Assembly (NCBI GenBank): GCA_027494165.1
Contig: JAOSJM010000005.1
Coordinates: 1,364,001 to 1,428,000, forward strand
Length of the DNA stretch: 64,000 bases
Direction of reading: 5' to 3'
Source: Acidimicrobiia bacterium
GTDB taxonomy: Bacteria; Actinomycetota; Acidimicrobiia; IMCC26256; JAOSJM01
This document shows, one piece after another, positions 1-8,436 of the stretch. The notes beneath the pieces were generated by a model, which was not told the DNA's origin, did not search any database, and saw only the letters and a list, made by a program, of their open reading frames with translations. Numbering within the stretch: position 1 is the stretch's first letter; every line of letters starts with the position of its first letter. Position numbers and translations under genes: made by a program.

Positions 1-435
1 GACGACCTCCGCGTTCGCGGGATCGGTCGTCGTGTACTGCAGGGAGTGCCGGGGGACGTGGCATCCGTCTCCCAGCATGTGGGCGAGGAGCACGGCCTTC
101 GCGTCGCTCCAGCCCTCCGGCATCGCGGGCTCGGGGAGCCGGCGAGCCGTCGCGATGCGCGAACCAGGGGCGAGCTGGTCGAGCCGGCGCCAACCGTCGA
201 CGGTCAGGAACGGGTGGTTGCCACTCCCCCGGAGTCGGCGGCCCGACGCGAGGCGCAGCTCGAACGTCGGCTTGCGACCGCTGCTGAACACATGGGTCAT
301 GGTCCCCGCGATCAGCCGGTAGTGCTCGTCGAGCGTCCAGACGGGGACGTCGCGCTCACCCCGCTCGAAGAGCTCGCCGAGCGTGACCTCCTCGCCCGTA
401 TCGGCCCTGGCCACCCTGGTGTCCGCCGTGAGACA
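1..435 (-). other. DnaB intein, N-terminal 145 residues (partial)
   Basis: Directly after LADLRESG the frame continues as CLTADTRV, an intein block A with nucleophilic Cys1. About 80 residues on comes a block B-like stretch (SGNHPFLTVDGW) with its conserved His, where the usual Thr of TxxH is replaced by Ser-Gly spacing. Next is AVLLAHMLGDGC, which resembles the first LAGLIDADG motif, implying a homing endonuclease domain rather than a mini-intein. The insertion point equals the RESG/C site known from cyanobacterial DnaB inteins. The C-terminal blocks (HN and the +1 Ser) lie beyond the window, so splicing competence cannot be judged. Confidence 0.9.
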
Positions 436-1620
436 TCCACTCTCGCGAAGGTCGGCGAGCATCGGGCGCTTGTCCTGGCGGTACTCGAGCGAGCGGTTGA
501 GCTGGGAGAGCGCCATGACCGGGCAGTCGAGCTCCCGGGCGAGGATCTTCAGGCCCCGGGACAGCTCCGACACCTCGACCTGGCGGTTCTCGGCCCGGCG
601 GGACGAGCTCATGAGCTGGAGGTAGTCGACCACGACGAGGCCGAGGTCGCCGTGGCGCGCCTTCACCCGGCGAGCCTTGGCCCGCATCTCCATGACCGTG
701 CAGTGCGCGTTGTCGTCGATGAAGAACGGGGCCTCGGCGAGCCGCCCGACCGCGTGGCTGAGACGGGTCCAGTCGGCGTCGGGGATGTTGCCCGTCGACA
801 GCTTGCGGGCGTCGACCCGGGCCTCGCCGGCGAGGAGGCGCTTGGTGAGCTCGAGGCTCCCCATCTCCATCGAGAAGAAGACCACGGGCTTGCGGGTCTC
901 GAGGGCCACGTGGGCCGCGGCGCCGAGCGCGAAGGAGGTCTTCCCCTGGCCCGGACGGGCGGCCACGACCACCAGGTTCGACGGCTGGAGCCCGAGCAGG
1001 AGGTCGTCGAGGTCGAGGAAGCCCGTGGGGTGGCCGGTGATGTGACCGTCACGCCCGTACATCTGCTCGAGCTGGTCGAGCGTCGACTGCAGCGACGAGT
1101 GGAGCCCCACCATCGTCTCGGCGACCCGGTGCTCGGCCACCTCGAACACGAGCGTCTCGGCCCGGTCAAGGGTCTCGGTCACGTCGTCGGGATCCGAGTA
1201 GCCCAACTCGGCGATCTCGCCGGCCACGGCGATGAGCCGCCGCAGCAGCGAGAGCTCGCGGACGATCTGGGCGTAGTGGCCGGCGTTCGCCGAGGCGGGC
1301 GTGGCGGCCTGGATGCGCAGCAGCGCGGCCTTGCCGCCCACGTGGTCGAGGAGGCCGGAGCGACGGAGCTCCTCGGCGACGGTCACCGGGTCGGACGGCT
1401 CGCCCTGGCCGTAGAGCGACATGATCGCCTCGAACACGTGGGCGTGGGCCGGCTTGTAGAAGTCGGCGTCGTCGACCCGGGCCTCGACCGCCGAGGTGAT
1501 GGCGTCCCGGGACAGCAGCATGGCGCCGAGGAGCGACTCCTCGGCCTCGAGGTTGTGCGGTGGGACTCGACCGCCGCTCGCCTGCTGACGCCGCCGCACG
1601 TCCTCGATCGACTGGACCAC
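1..1620 (-). CDS. dnaB: Replicative DNA helicase DnaB, intein-containing, 3' end beyond window
   Basis: Hexameric helicase that unwinds DNA ahead of the replication fork. The GTG start follows a GAGAGGGG ribosome site. Residues 18-120 form the DnaB N-terminal domain (PHNLEAEESLLGAML); the RecA-like motor has Walker A GQGKTSF with Lys227 and Walker B VVVDYLQLM with Asp332. The reading frame is intact through the conserved LADLRESG, where it passes straight into an intein whose first residue is Cys396. The C-extein (normally starting SIEQDAD) lies outside the window. It is last in the rpsF-ssb-rpsR-rplI-dnaB cluster but separated from rplI by 354 bases, so it probably has its own promoter. Identification is firm; the downstream part is unseen. 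Confidence 0.95.
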   Translation of the reverse strand, partial: MVQSIEDVRRRQQASGGRVPPHNLEAEESLLGAMLLSRDAITSAVEARVDDADFYKPAHAHVFEAIMSLYGQGEPSDPVTVAEELRRSGLLDHVGGKAALLRIQAATPASANAGHYAQIVRELSLLRRLIAVAGEIAELGYSDPDDVTETLDRAETLVFEVAEHRVAETMVGLHSSLQSTLDQLEQMYGRDGHITGHPTGFLDLDDLLLGLQPSNLVVVAARPGQGKTSFALGAAAHVALETRKPVVFFSMEMGSLELTKRLLAGEARVDARKLSTGNIPDADWTRLSHAVGRLAEAPFFIDDNAHCTVMEMRAKARRVKARHGDLGLVVVDYLQLMSSSRRAENRQVEVSELSRGLKILARELDCPVMALSQLNRSLEYRQDKRPMLADLRESGCLTADTRVARADTGEEVTLGELFERGERDVPVWTLDEHYRLIAGTMTHVFSSGRKPTFELRLASGRRLRGSGNHPFLTVDGWRRLDQLAPGSRIATARRLPEPAMPEGWSDAKAVLLAHMLGDGCHVPRHSLQYTTTDPANAEVV

Positions 1621-1674
1621 CGATGCACCCCTCTCGACCACCCCGGACCCGACGAGCGATCCTCGCGCCGCGGG

Positions 1675-1761
1675 CCTGTGGGTTTGAAGACGGACAACCC
1701 CTGTTGTTGCTGTGGTCTCACTGTGGATTGTGACCTCGTGGATCCCCAGGCCTGTGGATCC
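1675..1761. promoter_or_regulatory. Cluster of DnaA-box-like TGTGG motifs upstream of dnaB
   Basis: In about 90 bases just upstream of the dnaB start there are TGTGGGTTT, TGTGGTCTC, TGTGGATTG (1722-1730), CGTGGATCC and TGTGGATCC (1753-1761). The last resemble the DnaA box TGTGGATAA at 7 of 9 positions. The rest of the 1621-1974 gap shows no gene. DnaA control of dnaB or a helicase-loading site is an inference. Confidence 0.4.
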
Positions 1762-1920
1762 CCACGACATCTTCCCGACGGGGTGTGACCGTCACCGCCG
1801 GACGGCGCATCCCGCCACGCGCCACCCGGGAGGGCCGGCTCCGTCTCGCCGCCGGGACGTCCGTTCCGCCCGGGCCGGTGCGCGAACGCAGCGTGGGCAC
1901 GTGGACGGCCCGCGCGACGA

Positions 1921-1943
1921 GGCCCCCGCCCGAGGCGGGGGCC
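1921..1943 (-). terminator. GC hairpin after rplI
   Basis: A perfect 9-bp inverted repeat (ggcccccgc / gcgggggcc) with a 5-base loop lies 32 bases past the rplI stop. There is no T tract, as is common in high-GC actinobacteria. It would separate the ribosomal protein transcript from dnaB. Confidence 0.5.
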
Positions 1944-1974
1944 CTCGACCCTCGCCGCCGTGGATCGTCGCGGG

Positions 1975-2421
1975 CTACGCCTCGACGACCTCGACCTGGA
2001 GGAAGGCCTCCACGTCCGCGTGGAGCTTCACCGGCACCTCGACCGGTCCGAGCTCCTTCACCGGCTCGCTGAGCCCGAGCTTCCGGCGGTCGAGCTGCAC
2101 CCCGGTCTGGGCCTCCACGGCCTCGGCCACGTCGGCGGCCGTGACCGACCCGAACAGCCGCCCGCCCTCGCCGGCTCGGGCCCGGACCTCGATCCGCACG
2201 CCGGTGAGCCGGGCCGCGAGCTCGGTGGCCGCCTCGCGCTCGCGGACCTCGCGTGCCTCACGGTTGCGTCGCATGGCCTCGGCCTGCTTCACCGCGCCCT
2301 TGGTCGCCCGGATGGCGAGGCCACGGGGAACGAGGTAGTTGCGGGCGTACCCCTCCGCCACCTCGAGCAGGTCGCCCTTGCGACCCAGGTTGTCGACGTC
2401 GGCTCGCAGCAGCACCCTCAC
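1975..2421 (-). CDS. rplI: 50S ribosomal protein L9
   Basis: Large-subunit protein of 148 residues, the normal length. The N-terminal domain carries the L9 signature ([19 protein letters not shown]) followed by the long connecting helix and the C-terminal rRNA-binding domain (about residues 60-148). The GTG start overlaps the rpsR stop in a GTGA quartet, indicating translational coupling within the rpsF-ssb-rpsR-rplI transcript. Confidence 0.97.
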   Translation of the reverse strand: MRVLLRADVDNLGRKGDLLEVAEGYARNYLVPRGLAIRATKGAVKQAEAMRRNREAREVREREAATELAARLTGVRIEVRARAGEGGRLFGSVTAADVAEAVEAQTGVQLDRRKLGLSEPVKELGPVEVPVKLHADVEAFLQVEVVEA

Positions 2422-2918
2422 GCGTCACCCCCCTGGGGCGCAGCCGCCTCCGAGGGGGCGGCTCCGCCCGAGCCCGCGGTGGGCTCCGCACCGGTGGGCG
2501 CGGTCTCCGGGGCCTCGGCGGTCTCCGCCGGCGGACCCTCGCCGGCACGACCCTCGACCGCCTGTGCCTCGCGCTCGCGATCACGGTCCCGATCCCGGTC
2601 GCGATCACGGTCCCGATCCCGGTCCCGTCGCCCACCCTTGCCGCGCTGGGTCACCTGGCGGACGCTGTAGGGCAGCAGGGCCATCTCGCGCGCGACGCGG
2701 ATCGCCCGCGCGACCTCACGCTGCTGCTGGGTCGAGTTGCCGGTGACCCGCCGGGCACGGATCTTGGCCCGCTCGGACATGAACCGCCGGAGCAGGTTCA
2801 CGTCCTTGTAGTCGACGTAGGTGATCCTCTCGCTCGTGAGGATCGACACCTTCTTCTTCTGCTGCTTCTGGCGCCGCTCGGCCGCGGCGCCCTTCGACTT
2901 CCTGCGCTCACGCGCCAT
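2418..2918 (-). CDS. rpsR: 30S ribosomal protein S18 with long repetitive C-terminal tail
   Basis: Residues 1-92 are a complete S18, with the core [17 protein letters not shown] and the basic C-terminal end; S18 is normally 75-90 residues. The frame continues about 74 residues further: a run of alternating Asp-Arg at about residues 98-116, then an acidic Ala/Pro/Glu/Thr-rich tail. The Asp-Arg part is encoded by a 24-base tandem repeat. No frameshift is needed to explain the extension, because the stop overlaps the rplI start as expected of a genuine end. The tail is probably disordered; its role is unknown. Confidence 0.93.
   Translation of the reverse strand: MARERRKSKGAAAERRQKQQKKKVSILTSERITYVDYKDVNLLRRFMSERAKIRARRVTGNSTQQQREVARAIRVAREMALLPYSVRQVTQRGKGGRRDRDRDRDRDRDRDRDREREAQAVEGRAGEGPPAETAEAPETAPTGAEPTAGSGGAAPSEAAAPQGGDA
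2577..2624. repeat. 24-bp perfect tandem repeat, two copies, inside rpsR
   Basis: Two identical 24-base units (2577-2600 and 2601-2624) encode the Asp-Arg alternation of the S18 tail. A shorter internal hexamer-like periodicity continues beyond. In-frame units allow length change without frameshift. Confidence 0.9.
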
Positions 2919-2930
2919 CGTGGCTCACCC

Positions 2931-3380
2931 CTAGAACGGCTCTTCGCCGTAGTCGTCGTACGTGGACGCCGCGGCCGCCGCCGCCTGGGGACGAGGACCC
3001 GCCTCGCCCGCGCCCCGCCGGTCGTTCCTCGTGATCTCGGCCGTCGCCCACCGAAGGCTCGGCCCGACCTCGTCGGCGACGATCTCGACGATGCTGCGCT
3101 TCTCGCCGTCCTCGGTCTCCCAGCTCCGCTGCTCGAGGCGTCCGGTCACGATGACCCGGGCGCCCTTCGGCAGCGACTCGCTCACGTTCTCGGCGAGGTC
3201 CCGCCAGCAGACCACGTTGAAGAAGCTCGTCGCCTCCTCCCACTCCTGGGTCTGGCGGTTCTGCCAGCGCCGGTTGACGGCCACACCGAAGGCGGCCTTC
3301 GCTGCACCGCTCGGCGTGAACCGCAGCTCGGGCTCCCGCGTGAGGTTGCCCACGATCGTGATCGTGTTGCTGCTCGCCAT
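2931..3380 (-). CDS. ssb: Single-stranded DNA-binding protein
   Basis: SSB of 149 residues. The OB fold (residues 1-110, starting NTITIVGNLTREPELRF, with FFNVVCWRDLAENV) is followed by a short low-complexity linker and a C-terminal acidic tip DDYGEEPF, the variant of the DDxPF tail that recruits replication and repair partners. It lies between rpsF (12-base gap) and rpsR, the usual actinobacterial arrangement. ATG start; AGGGAGGACG precedes it. Confidence 0.97.
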   Translation of the reverse strand: MASSNTITIVGNLTREPELRFTPSGAAKAAFGVAVNRRWQNRQTQEWEEATSFFNVVCWRDLAENVSESLPKGARVIVTGRLEQRSWETEDGEKRSIVEIVADEVGPSLRWATAEITRNDRRGAGEAGPRPQAAAAAASTYDDYGEEPF

Positions 3381-3392
3381 CGTCCGTCCTCC

Positions 3393-3728
3393 CTACCCTT
3401 CCGCCTCGGGGCTGCGGGCGGTCGCGGGCGGCCCGTAGGCCTCCTCGGGGATCCGCAGCACCTTGTGACGCATGACCTCGTCGGCAAGGGACAGGACCCG
3501 GTGCAGCTCGTCCATGGCGGCCGGCTCGGCGCGAGCCTGGAAGACCACGTAGTAGCCCTCCCACTTGTGGTTCACCTCGTAGGCGAACCGCCGCTTGCCC
3601 CACACGTCGAGGTAGCCGAGCTCGGCGCCCTTCGACTCGAGCAGCTGCCGGTGGCGATCGAGCGCGGACCGGATCGAGTCCTCTTCCAGGTCCGCGTCGA
3701 AGATGACCATGACCTCGTACGGCCGCAT
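3393..3728 (-). CDS. rpsF: 30S ribosomal protein S6
   Basis: S6 of 111 residues, starting MRPYEVMVIFDADLEE. The start at 3728 is preferred over an in-frame upstream ATG at 3764 because AAGGAGGT lies 8 bases before it and because S6 begins with this motif. The conserved WGKRRFAYEVNHKWEGYYVV core is present. It is the first gene of the cluster and partners S18 on the ribosome. Confidence 0.96.
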   Translation of the reverse strand: MRPYEVMVIFDADLEEDSIRSALDRHRQLLESKGAELGYLDVWGKRRFAYEVNHKWEGYYVVFQARAEPAAMDELHRVLSLADEVMRHKVLRIPEEAYGPPATARSPEAEG

Positions 3729-3802
3729 CGGCCGGTACCTCCTTCGGACCGCAGCGCGCAGCATGCGGGCTCCCCGCCCGCCTCGGCGCCGGGGAGCAGG
3801 AT

Positions 3803-3850
3803 CGGTGCACGTGGAACCGGTCTCGGGGAGACCGGAACCGGACGAGGCTA
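3803..3850 (-). promoter_or_regulatory. rpsF leader: -10 box, hairpin and degenerate parS-like site
   Basis: Reading leftwards toward rpsF there is a TAGCCT -10 candidate (3850-3845). It is followed by an 8-bp perfect hairpin (3817-3835, arms ccggtctc/gagaccgg, 3-base loop) that would lie in the mRNA leader. A 16-base stretch at 3803-3818 matches the local parS sequence at 13 of 16 positions. S6:S18 is known to repress rpsF operons through a leader stem in other bacteria; whether this hairpin does so is unknown. The rest of 3729-3969 shows no gene. Confidence 0.4.
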
Positions 3851-3969
3851 GCAGGGCCGTCCTCGACGCGTCCTATCACGGGTCACCGTACCGCGGGGGT
3901 GTGACGGCGACGAGGGGCGCCCGGGCCGGCGGGCGACCACCGGCCTGCCGCCCCGATCGCGGCGGCCGG

Positions 3970-4574
3970 TCAGGACCCCGGGGTGAAGACCAGCGAGCCC
4001 CCGGGGAGCCGGCCTGCCGGGACCTCGAGCGCGTACCGGAAGGGCGCCCCGGCCGAGTACGTCGGGCATCCGGCCCCGTCCCCCTCGCAGGGCGCCATCC
4101 GGTGCCGGGCCACGAGCCGGCCGTCGTCGTCGTAGAAGGCGACGTCGAGCTCCATCGGCGTGCCGCCCATCGTGAACGCCGCTCGCGTCGGGCCGTCGAA
4201 CACGAAGACCATGCCGTCGTGGGCCCCGAGGTCGTCGACCCCCTGAGGCCCCGGATCCGCTCGTCGGGCCCGTCGGCGACGAGCACCCGCAGGCACCTCC
4301 GGCCGACCGTGACCCACGCCTCGCCGAAGCCCTCGGCGAGCAGACGACTCCCGTCGGCGCGCGGGTCGTCCCCCTCGACCGGAGCGCACGCGACCTCGGT
4401 CCTGCCCTCCGCGTCGCCCGCCACGCTCGCCGGCGGGTCCCCCTCGGACCCGCCCACGACCGCCGCCAGCGCACCCGCCACGGCGATCCCGAGGACCACC
4501 AGCACGACCACCGCGCCGGCCCGGGACCCCCGCCGTGCCCCACGGGGCGACGGCTCGGGGGCCCGGTCGCTCAC
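3970..4574 (-). CDS. DUF192 family protein (frameshifted)
   Basis: The start is a GTG overlapping the panB stop (GTGA). The N-terminus has one membrane helix (GAVVVLVVLGIAVAGALAAVV). The DUF192 domain begins ERIRGLRG, then must change frame at a C5 run (4239-4243) to continue VDDLGAHDGMVFVFDG and MELDVAFYDDDGRLV up to the stop. One missing base (a six-base run read as five) restores a single frame of about 200 residues. DUF192 proteins are small beta-rich, usually exported proteins of unknown activity. The break is probably a base-calling error. Confidence 0.8.
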
Positions 4575-5440
4575 GCCCGGGTGTCGGAGAGGTCGGTGAG
4601 GTCGAGCGCCTCGGCCACCTCGTCGGCCATGTGGTAGGTCTCGCCGCTCGAGGGGAACCGTCCCGTCCGCACGTCGTCCGCGAAGCGGGCGACGGCCGCG
4701 GTGGCGTCGGCCTTCAACGTCGCGTACCGGCGGACGAACTTGGGGGTCGTGCGGTCCTCGAGACCCAGGAGGTCGTGCAGGACGAGCACCTGCCCGTCGC
4801 AGTGGCGGCCGGCACCGATCCCGATCGTGGGGACGGGTACCGAGTCGGTGACGATCCGGGCGACGGCGTCGGGGACGCACTCCAGGACCACGGCGAAGCA
4901 CCCCGCCTCGGCGAGCGCGACGGCGTCGTCGACGATGGTCCGGGCGGCCTCGAGCTCCTTGCCCTGCACCCGGAACCCGCCCAGGGCGTGGACCGACTGC
5001 GGTGTGAGGCCCAGGTGCCCCATCACCGGGATCTCGGCGTCGAGGATGGCCCGGACCGCGTCGAGGCGCTTGCGGCCGCCCTCGAGCTTCACGGCTCCGG
5101 CCCCCGCCCGCACGAGCGCCGCCGCGTTGCGGACCGTCTCCTCGCGCGAGACGTGGTAGCTGAGCCAGGGGAGGTCGCCCACGACGAGGGCCCGGGGGCG
5201 GGCCCGCGCGACGGCGGCGACGTGGTGGGCCATCTCCTCGGTGGTGACCTGGAGGGTGTCGTCATGACCGAGGACGACCATGGCGACCGAGTCCCCGACC
5301 AGGATCAGGTCGGCGCCGGCCTCGTCGACGATGCGCGCGGTGGGCGCGTCGTAGGCCGTGACCATCACGAGCGGCGGGCCGTCCCCCTTGCGCGACCTGA
5401 CGTCCGGCGCGGTGACACGGGCGGGCGTGACCGAGCCCAT
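4571..5440 (-). CDS. panB: 3-methyl-2-oxobutanoate hydroxymethyltransferase
   Basis: First step of pantothenate (coenzyme A) synthesis: it transfers a one-carbon unit from methylene-THF to ketoisovalerate, making ketopantoate. The PanB barrel is recognisable by MVTAYDAPTARIVDEAGAD, VGDSVAMVVLG and GDLPWLSYH (metal-binding Asp residues), VKLEGG, and AVVLECVP with the catalytic Glu. The ATG at 5440 has GGAGG 8 bases upstream; an in-frame GTG at 5467 would add 9 residues. About 289 residues, standard length. The stop overlaps the DUF192 start. Confidence 0.95.
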   Translation of the reverse strand: MGSVTPARVTAPDVRSRKGDGPPLVMVTAYDAPTARIVDEAGADLILVGDSVAMVVLGHDDTLQVTTEEMAHHVAAVARARPRALVVGDLPWLSYHVSREETVRNAAALVRAGAGAVKLEGGRKRLDAVRAILDAEIPVMGHLGLTPQSVHALGGFRVQGKELEAARTIVDDAVALAEAGCFAVVLECVPDAVARIVTDSVPVPTIGIGAGRHCDGQVLVLHDLLGLEDRTTPKFVRRYATLKADATAAVARFADDVRTGRFPSSGETYHMADEVAEALDLTDLSDTRA

Positions 5441-5615
5441 CGGCAGCACCTCCACCGTCCAGGGCACGCTCGGCTCCCGGCGGCGCCTCCATCGTAGCCC
5501 TCACGGGCGTGGCCGCCCAGCGCCACCGCCACCCGGTCGGACGGGCGAGACGCCGCTCGCCGCACCCGGGCCTCGCGGTCGCGGCAGACGGGGCGGTGCG
5601 CGCGGAGGGGCCGCT

Positions 5616-5978
5616 TCAGCCGGCGTGGCGGCGACCGAGCAGGTAGCGCCGGTCGAGGTGGTTCCACGAGCAGTCGAGGCACACCTCGACGACGTAGCAC
5701 GCGAACTCGTCGACCTCGGACCCGAGGCGCTCGAGCTCGCCGTCGTCGGCGACGCAGCGACCGTTGGCCGCCTTGAGGCCGTCGCCGTAGACGTAGGAGA
5801 CGTGGCGCAGCTCCCCGGCGCAGACGGGGCAGTTCCGGCCCGTGACCCGTCCCAGGTGGCGGGCCGCCCGCAGGAGCTCCGGGTGGGCGTCGCACACGTC
5901 GAGCCGGCGGATCGCACCGCGCCGCAGGTCTCGCAGCACGGCCCGCCGGGCCAGCGCGTAGTCCGTGTGGCGGCGCAC
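5616..5978 (-). CDS. DUF5318 family protein
   Basis: About 120 residues, GTG start giving VRRHTDYALARRAVLRDLRRG. Two Cys pairs, NCPVC and CLDC, suggest a zinc-binding fold, and SYVYGDGLKAANGRC lies between them. The pattern matches the actinobacterial family DUF5318, whose function is unknown. It is a single gene, divergent from the DUF885 gene. Confidence 0.8.
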   Translation of the reverse strand: MRRHTDYALARRAVLRDLRRGAIRRLDVCDAHPELLRAARHLGRVTGRNCPVCAGELRHVSYVYGDGLKAANGRCVADDGELERLGSEVDEFACYVVEVCLDCSWNHLDRRYLLGRRHAG

Positions 5979-6060
5979 GCGCGGCAGTGTACCGGCGGTC
6001 GCGACGACCGGTGGGCGGCCACCGCCGGTCGACGGTCCCCCGGTCGAATGGGAGGTTGGG

Positions 6061-6066
6061 TAGCGT
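6061..6066 (+). promoter_or_regulatory. -10 box TAGCGT with leaderless-type spacing
   Basis: TAGCGT ends 8 bases before the GTG at 6075, the spacing expected for transcription starting at or next to the start codon. The same TAGCGT hexamer precedes the kinase (20514) and dnaA (32353). Confidence 0.45.
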
Positions 6067-6074
6067 TTCGCCCC

Positions 6075-7667
6075 GTGCGCCCCGTGGAGGACCTGGCCCG
6101 AGAGTACGTCGAGCTCGTGTGCGAGGCCTTCCCGGTCAGCGCGACGTACCTCGGCCGCCACGAGCACGACCACCGCCTGGGCGAGCATCACCCCGACGTG
6201 TTCGAGTACCACGCCGCGTCCGTCGAGGCCCTCCGGGGCGAGCTGTACCAGTACCTCGACGCCTCGATGGGCGGGGACCTCGACCCCGGGCACGTGCTGG
6301 AGGCCCGTGCGCTCGACGGCGTGCTGGCCACCACCCTCCTCGAGCTCGAGCAGGACCAGCAGTGGCGCCGCAACCCCGATCGGGCGATCGAGACCGTGCT
6401 CGGGGGGTGCTTCGCGCTCCTGCTGCGGGACCACGCGCCCCTCGCCGACCGGGTCGCCGCCCTCCACGACCGGCTCGAGGCCGTGCCCGAGTTCCTCGCC
6501 GGGGCGGCCCGCACGTGGTCCGACGTGCCCACCCTCTGGGCCGACCTCGCCGCCGACTCGGCCCTCTTCGGCGCCGAGTTCCTGCGCCGCGACCTCGACG
6601 GCGCCCTCGAGGGCAGCACCCGGCGCGACGAGGTCATGGCCGCGGCGTCGCGAGCGGCGGATGCGCTCGAGTGGACCGCCCGCCGGGTCCGGGACCTCGG
6701 TGTCGACGCCCCGTGGGCCGTCGGCGAGCACGCGTTCGCCGAGCGGCTCGGGGTCGAGCACCACCTCACCGATTCGCCCTCCGAGGTGGCCCGGCGCGGC
6801 CACGGCCTGGTCCACGACACGCTGGCGCTGCTCGAGGACCTGGATCCCGCCTGGCGTCGACGCCTCGAGCGGACGAAGGACCGCCACCCCGCGGCCGACG
6901 AGCTCCTCGACGTCTACCGGGTCGAGACCGAGCGGGCCCGGGCCCACGTCGTGACGTCCGGTCTGGCCCCCGACAGCGACGCGCCGCTCGACGTACGGCC
7001 GACACCCCGCTTCTGGGCGCACGTGATGCCGTACGCCGCCTACGACCCGCCCGGGTACTTCGAGGACGACCAGCGGGGGATCTTCTGGGTGACGGTACCG
7101 GAGGGCCCCGACGCCGCCGAGCGGCTCCGGGGCCACTCGCTCCCCTCGATCGTGCTCACCGCGGTGCACGAGGCGTACCCGGGCCACCACCTCCAGCTCA
7201 CGAGGGCCAACCGGTCGGCCGGTCTCGTCCGGACCCTGGCCGGGTCCGCCCTCACGATCGAGGGTTGGGCCCACTACTGCGAGCAGCTCCTCGCGGAGGA
7301 CGGCTACTTCGGCGACGACCTCGACCTGCGGCTCTACCAGCTCAAGGACCAGCTCTGGAGGGCGGCCCGGGTGGTGCTCGACGTCGGGCTCCACTGCGGG
7401 CAGATGGGGTTCGACGACGCGGTCGGCTACCTCGTCGAGGTCGCCGACCTCGAGCCGGCCAACGCGCGGGCCGAGGTGCGCCGGTACACCTCCAGCCCCA
7501 CGTACCAGATCTGCTACGCGATCGGGAAGGACGAGATCCTGGCGCTGCGCGAGGCCTGGCGCGTGCGCGAGGGCCCCGACTTCGACCTGGGCCGGTTCCA
7601 CACGGAGCTGCTGGCGTACGGGTCGGTGCCGGTCCCCCTCGTGTCCGCCGCCATGCTGGGCCGGTGA
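6075..7667 (+). CDS. DUF885 family metallopeptidase-like protein
   Basis: About 530 residues. DUF885 proteins resemble zinc carboxypeptidases: HEAYPGHHLQ (His365, Glu366, then His) gives the expected HExxxGH zinc motif, with Glu in EGWAHYCEQLL about 40 residues later as the likely third ligand. YTSSPTYQICYAIGK near the end is also family-typical. The GTG at 6075 is chosen because it begins VRPVEDLAREYVELV and lies just after a -10 box; an in-frame ATG at 6048 is possible. No signal peptide, so cytoplasmic. Substrate unknown. Confidence 0.85.
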   Translation: MRPVEDLAREYVELVCEAFPVSATYLGRHEHDHRLGEHHPDVFEYHAASVEALRGELYQYLDASMGGDLDPGHVLEARALDGVLATTLLELEQDQQWRRNPDRAIETVLGGCFALLLRDHAPLADRVAALHDRLEAVPEFLAGAARTWSDVPTLWADLAADSALFGAEFLRRDLDGALEGSTRRDEVMAAASRAADALEWTARRVRDLGVDAPWAVGEHAFAERLGVEHHLTDSPSEVARRGHGLVHDTLALLEDLDPAWRRRLERTKDRHPAADELLDVYRVETERARAHVVTSGLAPDSDAPLDVRPTPRFWAHVMPYAAYDPPGYFEDDQRGIFWVTVPEGPDAAERLRGHSLPSIVLTAVHEAYPGHHLQLTRANRSAGLVRTLAGSALTIEGWAHYCEQLLAEDGYFGDDLDLRLYQLKDQLWRAARVVLDVGLHCGQMGFDDAVGYLVEVADLEPANARAEVRRYTSSPTYQICYAIGKDEILALREAWRVREGPDFDLGRFHTELLAYGSVPVPLVSAAMLGR

Positions 7668-7718
7668 GGGCGGGCGGACATCACGCCTGCCCCGCCCCCG
7701 GGCCGCGAGAATGTCCCC

Positions 7719-8405
7719 ATGGAGCGCTCCGGGAACCACGCCGCCCGCTACGGGCCCGACATCCCCGGCGAGCGCGAGCTGCGCCTGCTCGGCGACCTGA
7801 AGGGGAAGCGTGTCCTGGAGCTCGGCTGCGGGACCGGGCAGGCGTCGATCGCGTTCGCGAGGCAGGGAGCCACGGCCATCGCCGTCGACACGAGCGCGAC
7901 GCGGCTGGCCGAGGCTCGCCGGCTCGCCGAGCAGGAGGAGGCCCGGGTCGAGTGGCACCACGGCGACCTGGCCGACCTCGCCTTCCTGCGGGCCGACTCG
8001 ATCGACGTCTGCTTCAGCGCCTACGCCCTCGCCGAGGTCGAAGACGTCAACCGCCAGTTCCGGCAGGTCCACCGCGTGCTGCGGCCCCACGGGATCTTCG
8101 CCTTCTCGTACCAGCACCCGATGGCGCTGTGCGTCGAGCGCGAGCACGCACCGGACGAGGGAGCGGCGCTCCCCCTGGGCGACCTCGTCGTGCGCCGGTC
8201 GTACTTCGACGACGCGCCGATCGCCGACGAGCGCGGCGGCGAGACCGTCGTCGTGCACCCGAGGACGGTCTCCGACGTCTTCGTGGCCCTCGGGCGCACG
8301 GGCTTCAGGGTCGACGCGATCCTCGAGCCGCGGCCCACGGGCGCGGAGACGATGCCGCTCGTCCCCTCCACCATCGTCTGGCGTGCCCGGAAGGAGGGCA
8401 TGTAG
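7719..8405 (+). CDS. Class I SAM-dependent methyltransferase
   Basis: 228 residues. The SAM-binding motif I is VLELGCGTGQASIAFA near residue 30, followed by an acidic residue ending strand 2 (AIAVDTSA), GDLADLAF, and FSAYALAEVEDVNRQF as motifs II-III. The second half (SYQHPMALCVERE) is typical of Methyltransf_11/25 enzymes of unknown acceptor. It stands alone, convergent with the amidohydrolase gene. A GC inverted repeat at 8406-8421 may end both transcripts. Confidence 0.85.
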   Translation: MERSGNHAARYGPDIPGERELRLLGDLKGKRVLELGCGTGQASIAFARQGATAIAVDTSATRLAEARRLAEQEEARVEWHHGDLADLAFLRADSIDVCFSAYALAEVEDVNRQFRQVHRVLRPHGIFAFSYQHPMALCVEREHAPDEGAALPLGDLVVRRSYFDDAPIADERGGETVVVHPRTVSDVFVALGRTGFRVDAILEPRPTGAETMPLVPSTIVWRARKEGM

Positions 8406-8436
8406 CCCGCGCCCGCGCGGGAGCGAGGGGAGCGCC

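Noticed and set aside
46..1788. Long forward open frame opposite dnaB
   Set aside because: Antisense shadow caused by high GC; the reverse strand encodes DnaB with all motifs.
2577..2624. Possible CRISPR array
   Set aside because: Contiguous in-frame tandem repeat without spacers, inside rpsR.
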